Assembly (NCBI GenBank): GCA_947494085.1 | Contig: CANLTP010000070.1 | Coordinates: 1-5,460, forward strand | DNA: 5,460 nucleotides | Direction: 5' to 3' | Source of the DNA: Actinomycetota bacterium | Lineage (GTDB): Bacteria; Actinomycetota; Actinomycetes; Nanopelagicales; Nanopelagicaceae | Shown: positions 1 through 4,854 of the stretch, piece after piece | How positions within the stretch are numbered: position 1 is the stretch's first letter | Layout of the letters: each line of letters begins with the position of its first letter | Program-made: the position numbers and the translations under genes | Notes under the pieces: generated by a model | Told to the model about the DNA's origin: nothing | What the model saw: the letters and a program-made list of their open reading frames with translations, nothing else | Databases searched by the model: none

Positions 1-789
1 ATGCCAATGGTTTCACCATCAGCATCACGTGTAACACTTACAAAGCCAGGAGCGAAAGACTCAGGCTTCCCAATATTCCACCGCGTTGTTCCTAAGGACA
101 GCCTCCAAGGTCCAGCACTTGCACGTCTTGCAGTTAAGGGCGTTTCAAGCCCAGCTGTTTACTATGTTGATGATCAATCACCATACGGCGAAGGACTTCG
201 CGACGAAGCAGTTCCAACTTTGAAGAAGCTTGCAACAATTGTTGGTAAGGATTCCTTACTGCCAGTTGCTGGTGGCGACTACTCAGCTATTGCTGCAAAG
301 GTAAAGGGCGCAAAGGCTAACTCTGTTGTTTACTTCGGTTACGACATTGATGCTGGTGCATTTGTTAAGTCACTTCGCGACTCTGGTTACACCGGCGTGT
401 TCGCTACTGGTGATGGATCTGCAACAGCTTCATTCATCACAACAGCTGGTAAGAAGGCTGCTGAAGATGCACGTATCACACAGGGAGAAATTCCTTTCGA
501 TAACATTGCGACTGCTGCACAAAAGGCTGCATTCACAAAGGCATCTGGCGTAAAGGTTGCTGGCGGTTATGTAACTAACACAATCAACGCTACAAACGTA
601 TTCCTAGAGTGCATCAAGGCTGGAAAAACTACACGTCCAGCAATCTTGACATGCATAAAGAATGGAACATTCCCTGACTTCACTGGCGGAACATTCCAAT
701 TCACCCGTTATGGCGACACTAAAGATCCAGCACCAATCGGAGCTTTCTATGTTGTAGACGGCGTAATTACATATAAGCACATCGCTTAA
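1..789 (+). CDS. livK: Branched-chain amino acid ABC transporter substrate-binding protein, 5'-truncated by window edge
   Basis: Extracytoplasmic ligand-binding subunit (type 1 periplasmic-binding fold, Peripla_BP_6/LivK family) that delivers leucine/isoleucine/valine-type amino acids to the LivHMGF permease. The 262 visible residues align from memory with the middle and C-terminal part of E. coli LivK: the SPSAS loop (residues 5-9) matches the ligand-contacting SPAAT loop, SPYGEGL (60-66) matches QQYGEGL, the VVYFGY strand (109-114) matches VYYGGY, and GDG (137-139) matches the GPEG loop. The opening ATG is almost certainly an internal methionine. The family normally has a signal peptide or lipobox plus well over 100 residues before this point, and none of that is present. 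Two cysteines (204, 218) could form a disulfide. Lysine codons are 18 AAG to 3 AAA, a stronger bias than in livF, which suggests high expression. The frame stops at TAA 787-789. Exact substrate preference cannot be read from sequence. Confidence 0.93.
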   Translation: MPMVSPSASRVTLTKPGAKDSGFPIFHRVVPKDSLQGPALARLAVKGVSSPAVYYVDDQSPYGEGLRDEAVPTLKKLATIVGKDSLLPVAGGDYSAIAAKVKGAKANSVVYFGYDIDAGAFVKSLRDSGYTGVFATGDGSATASFITTAGKKAAEDARITQGEIPFDNIATAAQKAAFTKASGVKVAGGYVTNTINATNVFLECIKAGKTTRPAILTCIKNGTFPDFTGGTFQFTRYGDTKDPAPIGAFYVVDGVITYKHIA

Positions 790-794
790 TCAAT

Positions 795-814
795 TAATTT
801 AGGAAACTAAATTA
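795..814 (+). other. Small GAAA-tetraloop hairpin after livK stop
   Basis: Perfect 8-bp inverted repeat TAATTTAG / CTAAATTA (795-802 with 807-814) enclosing a GAAA tetraloop closed by a G-C pair. It begins five bases after the livK stop codon. GNRA tetraloops are known to be unusually stable. The stem is AU-rich, so on its own it would be only modestly stable. It sits 7 bases upstream of a much longer hairpin, and the pair probably act together as a 3' end for the livK message, protecting it from exonucleases or causing partial termination. The structure is visible; the function is inferred. Confidence 0.55.
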
Positions 815-821
815 GCTAGAA

Positions 822-857
822 ATTAGTGCCTGTAGACATTGGTTTACAGGCACTAAT
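822..857 (+). terminator. Strong intercistronic hairpin between livK and livH (attenuator or mRNA-stabilising stem)
   Basis: A perfect 13-bp inverted repeat: 822-834 (ATTAGTGCCTGTA) pairs with 845-857. The stem can continue inward with G-U, A-U and C-G pairs (835-837 with 842-844), giving 16 bp around an ATTG loop at 838-841. It is followed by CTTGTAAT rather than a run of T, so it is not a textbook intrinsic terminator. Stems between a binding-protein gene and its permease genes are known to cause partial termination or 3' protection, raising binding protein over membrane subunits. That role fits here but is inferred. A full terminator with a separate livH promoter is the alternative. Confidence 0.65.
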
Positions 858-905
858 CTTGTAATATCCGAATTTGAATCAGTTTAAATATTTTGAACCG
901 CACTT

Positions 906-911
906 GAGGAG
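906..911 (+). promoter_or_regulatory. Ribosome binding site of livH, short spacing
   Basis: GAGGAG lies just before the livH ATG with only three bases (ATT) between. It is a good match to the Shine-Dalgarno core but closer than the usual 5-9 bases. It supports the ATG at 915 as the start, and the close spacing may lower translation of the membrane subunit relative to LivK. Confidence 0.6.
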
Positions 912-914
912 ATT

Positions 915-1868
915 ATGAATTTTTCAGTTTTGACCACTCAGTTCTGGTCTTTAATGCTCTCTGGTGTTGCGCTAGGCCTTATTTATGTCTTAATTGCTCT
1001 GGGTTACACGATGGTTTATGGCGTTCTTCGCCTCATCAACTTTGCAAACTCTGAAATCTTTATGGTTGGAACCTTCGCCGTCGTATTTGCTGAAACTGGG
1101 CTAACCGGACACACCTTGGATTCAGAACCACTTAAAGGAATTCAATTAATCTTAACTTTGGGCCTTGCTCTTTTAATTGCCATGGCGGCATCTGGTTTCA
1201 CCGCCGTAATGGTTGAAATTTTGGCTTATCGGCGTTTACGTTCTCGTGGAAATAATCGCCTTGCTAGTTTGATCTCAGCAATTGGAATGTCAATAGCCCT
1301 ATCTGAAGCTGCAAGCGTTCTGACTCATGCTCGACCACAATCAAATCCACGGTTGTTGGAGAAAACTTCGCTGGGAGAAATCGCTGGGGCAAATTTTAGA
1401 ATTGACACCGTACTCGTTCTAGTTTCTGCGATCATTATGTTCTTCCTGCTCGATCGATTTGTGAATAAAACTCGCGTGGGTATTGCAATTCGTGCCGTCT
1501 CTATGTCTGAAGAGAATGCCAAATTGATGGGTGTAAATTTAAACCGAGTAATTTCTGTAACCTTCCTAGTCGGTGGAATAATGACCGGTGCAGCAGCATT
1601 TTTATTCATGACAGTTTATGAAACAACTAAATTCAACGTGGGCTTTAGTCTCGGATTAGCTGCCTTCACAGCTGCAGTTCTGGGTGGAATCGGAAATCTA
1701 CGTGGCGCTTTCTGGGGTGGAATCTCACTTGGAATTCTAGAAACAATGTCAGCGGCCGTCCTTGGAAGTCAATGGAAAGCAGTAACAGTCTTCGTAGTCT
1801 TGGTACTGGTTCTACTGATTCGACCAAATGGTTTGTTTGGCGAAGCCATTCAGCAAGCGAGGGCATAA
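915..1868 (+). CDS. livH: Branched-chain amino acid ABC transporter permease LivH
   Basis: Integral membrane subunit, 317 residues (E. coli LivH is about 308), BPD_transp_2 family; pairs with LivM to form the translocation channel. Seen: a hydrophobic polytopic protein with the family N-terminal block GLIYVLIALGYTMVYG (21-36) leading into INFANSE (41-47), the position of the family NFAHGE motif. Near residues 193-206 is a cytoplasmic loop (RAVSMSEENAKLMG), the equivalent of the EAA coupling loop that contacts an ATPase subunit. LGGIGN (256-261) in the C-terminal half is also typical, and the protein ends RPNGLFGE, a usual ending block. The start is chosen by the GAGGAG just upstream. It is the first gene of the tight livHMGF block, separated from livK by 125 bases with two hairpins and from livM by four bases. 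The N45/S46 change in the NFAHGE motif is mildly unusual. Confidence 0.95.
   Translation: MNFSVLTTQFWSLMLSGVALGLIYVLIALGYTMVYGVLRLINFANSEIFMVGTFAVVFAETGLTGHTLDSEPLKGIQLILTLGLALLIAMAASGFTAVMVEILAYRRLRSRGNNRLASLISAIGMSIALSEAASVLTHARPQSNPRLLEKTSLGEIAGANFRIDTVLVLVSAIIMFFLLDRFVNKTRVGIAIRAVSMSEENAKLMGVNLNRVISVTFLVGGIMTGAAAFLFMTVYETTKFNVGFSLGLAAFTAAVLGGIGNLRGAFWGGISLGILETMSAAVLGSQWKAVTVFVVLVLVLLIRPNGLFGEAIQQARA
1859..1863 (+). promoter_or_regulatory. Ribosome binding site deciding the livM start
   Basis: GAGGG at the very end of livH lies nine bases before the ATG at 1873. This favours 1873 as the livM start over the in-frame ATG at 1828, which would overlap livH by 41 bases and add a 15-residue non-hydrophobic extension. 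Confidence 0.6.
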
Positions 1869-1872
1869 GAAT

Positions 1873-2919
1873 ATGATAAATCTAAGAGATGCTGGCTCTA
1901 AATTTTGGGATAAGTTAAACCGGGTTCAGCGCACCACATTTGTTCTTATTATTATTGGTTTCCTGCTTTTAGTTCCTTACATGGATACTTTTGGTCCAAC
2001 AAGTTTCATAAACACACCTATCGCTTCATTTAGAGATGCTCTCGTCTATCCAATTGGCATGTTCGTTCTCATGGGTCTTGGATTAAACATTGTTGTTGGC
2101 AAGAGCGGCCTTCTAGATCTGGGCTATGTCGCTTTCTTCGCAATCGGTGCTTATACACAAGCAATTCTTTCTACTACAACCAGTTTGAATATGTGGGAAA
2201 TTCTGCCTATTGGTATCGCGTTGGCCATGTTCTCCGGACTTCTTCTAGGTCTTCCAACGCTTCGACTCCGCGGTGATTATTTGGCGATCGTTACATTGGG
2301 TTTCGGTGAAATCACTAGAATAGTAGTTCTTAACTCTGATTTCACTGGTGGTACAAATGGAATTCCAAATATTCCACCACCACCAAAAATTGGCCCTATC
2401 GTTTTCGACATCATGAATCCTCAAAATTATTTCTATGTAGTTATCGTAATGATTTTGCTAACTATCTGGATGATTCGCCGTTTATCGGTCCGCCGTGCTG
2501 GCCGCGCTTGGGAAGCGATTCGCCAAGACGAAGATGTTGCAATGCTTATGGGCGTTCCGACTCTTCGCTACAAACTCTGGTCTTTCACACTTGGCGGTGG
2601 AGTCGGTGGTGCAGCTGGTGTGCTCTTCGCTTCAAAGGTAATGGTAATTGCGCCTGGAATGTTTGATTTTCAAGTTTCGATTTTGATTCTAGCCTGCGTG
2701 GTATTTGGCGGAATTGGAAATATTTGGGGAGTGGTTTTGGGTGGAGTAGCACTTGCTTACATTCCAGAGCGCATCCGATTCCTGACAGAGACTCGCCAAT
2801 TGGCGTTTGGTCTCGTTCTAGTAATCATGATGAATTTCCGTCCAGATGGAATGCTTCCACGAAAGAAGCGCGAAAAAATTAGTGAGAAGAGCAAACAGAA
2901 AGAAAAGGAGATCAAATAA
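1873..2919 (+). CDS. livM: Branched-chain amino acid ABC transporter permease LivM
   Basis: Second channel subunit, 348 residues, BPD_transp_2 family. Domains seen: a basic N-terminus, a first membrane segment near 23-37, then the conserved block GLNIVVGKSGLLDLGYVAF (70-88). Next come LRLRGDYLAIVTLGFGEITR (130-149) and TGGTNGI (158-164), all hallmarks of LivM. The coupling loop is GRAWEAIRQDEDVAMLMGV (210-228). Four consecutive prolines (168-171) follow the TGGTNGI motif. After the usual RPDGMLP ending there is a charged Lys/Glu-rich tail of about 20 residues, whose codons also contain the AAAGGAG ribosome binding site of livG. The start at 1873 has GAGGG nine bases upstream and follows the livH stop by four bases. 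The last base of the TAA stop is the first base of the livG ATG, so translation is coupled. Confidence 0.95.
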   Translation: MINLRDAGSKFWDKLNRVQRTTFVLIIIGFLLLVPYMDTFGPTSFINTPIASFRDALVYPIGMFVLMGLGLNIVVGKSGLLDLGYVAFFAIGAYTQAILSTTTSLNMWEILPIGIALAMFSGLLLGLPTLRLRGDYLAIVTLGFGEITRIVVLNSDFTGGTNGIPNIPPPPKIGPIVFDIMNPQNYFYVVIVMILLTIWMIRRLSVRRAGRAWEAIRQDEDVAMLMGVPTLRYKLWSFTLGGGVGGAAGVLFASKVMVIAPGMFDFQVSILILACVVFGGIGNIWGVVLGGVALAYIPERIRFLTETRQLAFGLVLVIMMNFRPDGMLPRKKREKISEKSKQKEKEIK

Positions 2920-3695
2920 TGTCTGAAAAAATTCTTGAACTCCGCAATCTAACTATGCAATTCGGTGGCGTTAAGGCTCTCGATGATGTCAGTATCCATG
3001 TAAATAAAGGCGAAATCTGTGCCTTGATTGGTCCAAATGGAGCGGGCAAGACAACAGTTTTCAACGTCGTAACTGGAGTTTATGCTGCAACTTCCGGAGA
3101 TATCGTCTTCAACGGCTCTTCTATTTTGGGGAAGAAGCGCCACTTGATTACAAAACTTGGCCTAGCTCGAACCTTCCAGAACGTTCGGCTATTTGGCGAA
3201 ATGACTGCGCTTGAAAATGTAATTACTGCAACTGATGTCCATAAGAAATCCGGGCTGGTTGGTGGTTTATTTGGTTCACCAAGATCTCGTCGTGAAGAAC
3301 GTGAATCAAAAGCGCGTGCCCATGAACTGCTTGCCTTCTTGGGAATCGATCACCGTGCAGATCAATTAGGAAAGAACCTTCCTTACGGAGATCAGCGCCG
3401 CTTAGAAATCGCCCGTGCGCTAGGCACCGAACCACAAGTTCTGCTTTTAGACGAACCGGCAGCTGGATTCAACCCTGCCGAAAAAGTTGCGTTAGCAAAT
3501 GACATTAAAAAAATTCGCGATGCCGGTTATACGGTTCTGCTAATCGAGCACGACATGTCATTAATTATGGGAATCTCTGATCGAGTAATCGTTCTAGATT
3601 TTGGAAAGAAGATTGCTGACGATATTCCAAGCAAGGTTCAGAATGATCCAAAGGTAATCGAAGCCTATTTAGGAGCACCCGCTGATGCGTCTTGA
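2919..3695 (+). CDS. livG: Branched-chain amino acid ABC transporter ATP-binding protein LivG
   Basis: Cytoplasmic ATPase, 258 residues, one of two non-identical motor subunits of the Liv importer. Motifs in order: Walker A GPNGAGKT (38-45); Q-loop Q87 in the block ARTFQNVRLF typical of LivG; ABC signature LPYGDQRR (154-161); Walker B VLLLDE (174-179), followed by the LivG-type PAAGFNP; switch histidine H211 in IEHDM. The signature is degenerate relative to LSGGQ; from memory LivG proteins usually have SYGQQ here, so the Y is a family trait while P155 and D158 vary further. The insertion around 108-130 is the usual LivG linker. It starts on the last base of the livM stop with AAAGGAG about eight bases upstream, and its 3' end overlaps livF by 11 bases. 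Confidence 0.96.
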   Translation: MSEKILELRNLTMQFGGVKALDDVSIHVNKGEICALIGPNGAGKTTVFNVVTGVYAATSGDIVFNGSSILGKKRHLITKLGLARTFQNVRLFGEMTALENVITATDVHKKSGLVGGLFGSPRSRREERESKARAHELLAFLGIDHRADQLGKNLPYGDQRRLEIARALGTEPQVLLLDEPAAGFNPAEKVALANDIKKIRDAGYTVLLIEHDMSLIMGISDRVIVLDFGKKIADDIPSKVQNDPKVIEAYLGAPADAS

Positions 3696-4413
3696 AATTA
3701 AGGATTTACATGTTTTCTACGGAAAAATTGAAGCAATCAAGGGAATCAGTGTTGTTGTAAACCAAGGTGAAATCGTCACCTTAATCGGCGCCAATGGCGC
3801 TGGCAAAACTACCACTTTGAAAACTGTCTCTGGTTTGCGTCCGGTTGCAAGTGGCTCAATTACATTTGATGGTCAAGACATTTCAAAGATGCAAGCTCAT
3901 GATCGTGTTGCACTTGGTATTTCTCAGGCGCCGGAAGGTCGCGGTATTTTTCCTGGAATGTCAGTTCTTGAGAACTTAGAAATTGGAAAGTACTTCAGAA
4001 AAGATCGCAGAAGCGAGATGAATGAAGATTTAGAGAAGGTTTATCATTTATTTCCAAGGTTGAAAGAACGTGCATCTCAGGCTGGCGGAACACTTTCAGG
4101 TGGCGAGCAGCAGATGCTAGCTATCGGTCGCGCATTGATGGCTCGTCCAAAGGTTCTATTACTTGATGAACCATCTATGGGACTTGCCCCAATGATGATT
4201 GCGAATATTTTCAGAATTATCACCGAGATCAATACTGAACTTGGAACCACAATTCTTCTTGTAGAACAGAATGCGCAACAAGCGCTACAGCGTGCACATC
4301 GTGCTTACGTTCTAGAGACTGGAAAAGTTGTTAAAGAAGCCAAAGCATCTGATCTGCTAAATGATCCAGATGTTCGTGCGGCCTACCTAGGAACTGGAGC
4401 AGACGCTCACTAA
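3685..4413 (+). CDS. livF: Branched-chain amino acid ABC transporter ATP-binding protein LivF
   Basis: Second ATPase of the importer, 242 residues, matching LivF length. Motifs: Walker A GANGAGKT (35-42), Q-loop Q81 in SQAPEGRGIFPGMSVLENL (80-98, a strong LivF hallmark), signature LSGGEQQ (137-143), Walker B VLLLDE (157-162) with PSMGLAP, and VEQN (193-196) where other ABC ATPases have the switch histidine. Gln at 195 in place of His is, as I recall, normal for LivF. The ATG at 3685 lies inside the end of livG in another frame, with AGGAG nine bases upstream (3671-3675), so the 11-base overlap implies translational coupling. It is the last gene of the block. Its stop codon is one base from the stop of the convergent thioesterase gene, and no strong intrinsic terminator follows. 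Confidence 0.96.
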   Translation: MRLEIKDLHVFYGKIEAIKGISVVVNQGEIVTLIGANGAGKTTTLKTVSGLRPVASGSITFDGQDISKMQAHDRVALGISQAPEGRGIFPGMSVLENLEIGKYFRKDRRSEMNEDLEKVYHLFPRLKERASQAGGTLSGGEQQMLAIGRALMARPKVLLLDEPSMGLAPMMIANIFRIITEINTELGTTILLVEQNAQQALQRAHRAYVLETGKVVKEAKASDLLNDPDVRAAYLGTGADAH

Positions 4414-4424
4414 GTTACGAGCGT
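4403..4424. other. Short inverted repeat spanning the convergent livF and thioesterase stop codons
   Basis: ACGCTC (4403-4408) pairs with GAGCGT (4419-4424) around a 10-base loop that contains both stop codons (4411-4413 on plus, 4415-4417 on minus). A G-T wobble can add one pair. There is no T run on either side, so it would be at best a weak bidirectional terminator. It is the only candidate structure I see at this gene junction. Confidence 0.3.
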
Positions 4425-4822
4425 TCAGCAAGGATTAAGCAAGTAATTCTTGAAGTGCAAGTTTTTTCGCCGGCATCATTCGTTATTACTACTTCATAAC
4501 AACAAAGAGTTTTGCCGAGCGAGATTGCGGTTGCGGTTCCGGTAACAAATCCAGAAGTCGCTGATTTATGGTGGGTTGCATTTATATCCACACCCACAAT
4601 TTTTCTATGTGCGCCAGCGTGCAATGCAGTTCCGATTGAACCCAAGCTTTCGGCTAGAACAACACTCGCACCACCATGTAACAAGCCCATAGGTTGAGTG
4701 TTTCCTTCGACCGGCATTCGTGCGACCAGACGTTGTGGTGAAGCTTCGAGAATCTCAATTCCCATTTTTTCGCCAAGGGCGCCACTGCCACGCTTCCGTA
4801 GAATCTCAAGGAAATCATCCAT
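4415..4822 (-). CDS. Hotdog-fold acyl-CoA thioesterase (PaaI superfamily, MenI/EntH-like)
   Basis: Predicted cytoplasmic thioesterase that hydrolyses an aromatic or other acyl-CoA; 135 residues, the normal single-hotdog size. The key block is TQPMGLLHGGASVVLAES (42-59): the HGG turn at 49-51 and the candidate catalytic glutamate E58 on the following helix. From memory this closely resembles E. coli YdiI/MenI (QPFGLLHGGASVVLAES), the 1,4-dihydroxy-2-naphthoyl-CoA thioesterase of menaquinone synthesis, and EntH. Later residues KIVGVDINATHHKSA (70-84) and LGKTLCCYEVVI also match that subgroup. Menaquinone synthesis is therefore a plausible role, but PaaI-type proteins are hard to separate by sequence, so no gene symbol is given. 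The start is ATG at 4822; longer in-frame GTG and TTG starts would run through the promoter region and into polA. No Shine-Dalgarno is seen, but TAGACT lies seven bases upstream, which suggests a leaderless mRNA. It is divergent from polA and convergent with livF. Confidence 0.88.
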   Translation of the reverse strand: MDDFLEILRKRGSGALGEKMGIEILEASPQRLVARMPVEGNTQPMGLLHGGASVVLAESLGSIGTALHAGAHRKIVGVDINATHHKSATSGFVTGTATAISLGKTLCCYEVVITNDAGEKTCTSRITCLILAERS

Positions 4823-4829
4823 GTTCGTA

Positions 4830-4835
4830 AGTCTA
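4830..4835 (-). promoter_or_regulatory. Candidate -10 element for the thioesterase gene (leaderless)
   Basis: Read on the minus strand this is TAGACT, matching the TANNNT core of sigma70-type -10 elements, with seven bases before the ATG at 4822. Transcription would begin at or within a base or two of the start codon. There is no convincing -35 box in the region (about 4853-4858) where one would be expected. Leaderless genes with a TANNNT at this distance are common in Actinobacteria. Confidence 0.5.
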
Positions 4836-4840
4836 ACCAA

Positions 4841-4846
4841 TAGACT
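4841..4846 (+). promoter_or_regulatory. Candidate -10 element for polA (leaderless)
   Basis: TAGACT lies eight bases upstream of the polA ATG at 4855 and matches TANNNT. No Shine-Dalgarno is placed correctly: the only purine run, GGAA, abuts the ATG. A transcript starting at about 4853-4855 would be leaderless. The corresponding -35 region (about 4818-4823) overlaps the thioesterase start codon and does not resemble TTGACA. Confidence 0.5.
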
Positions 4847-4854
4847 CACCGGAA

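Larger units (their letters stand above)
4830..4846. repeat. Perfect inverted repeat in the divergent thioesterase/polA promoter region
   Basis: AGTCTA-ACCAA-TAGACT: 6-bp arms with a 5-base spacer, centred in the 32-base gap between two divergent genes. Each arm reads outward as TAGACT, a -10-like hexamer for the gene on its side. It could alternatively be an operator for a dimeric regulator. The arms are directly visible; the role is inferred. Confidence 0.55.

Noticed and set aside
1..3. ATG at the window edge as the true start of livK
   Set aside because: It aligns with an internal Met-Pro just before the ligand-binding SPSAS loop. No signal peptide follows and the N-terminal lobe is missing, so the gene is simply cut by the window.
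326..553. Plus-strand open frame of 75 codons inside livK
   Set aside because: It is a shifted-frame shadow of a strongly conserved gene; the His/Leu-rich composition is typical of an out-of-frame translation.
859..890. Dedicated livH promoter
   Set aside because: TTGGTT with TAATAT (16-base spacing) or TTGTAA with TAAATA (20-base spacing) are possible, but in an AT-rich gap such matches occur by chance and neither is convincing enough to annotate.
1828..1872. Upstream in-frame ATG as the livM start
   Set aside because: It would overlap livH by 41 bases and add 15 residues unlike family N-termini. The ATG at 1873 has a well-spaced GAGGG.
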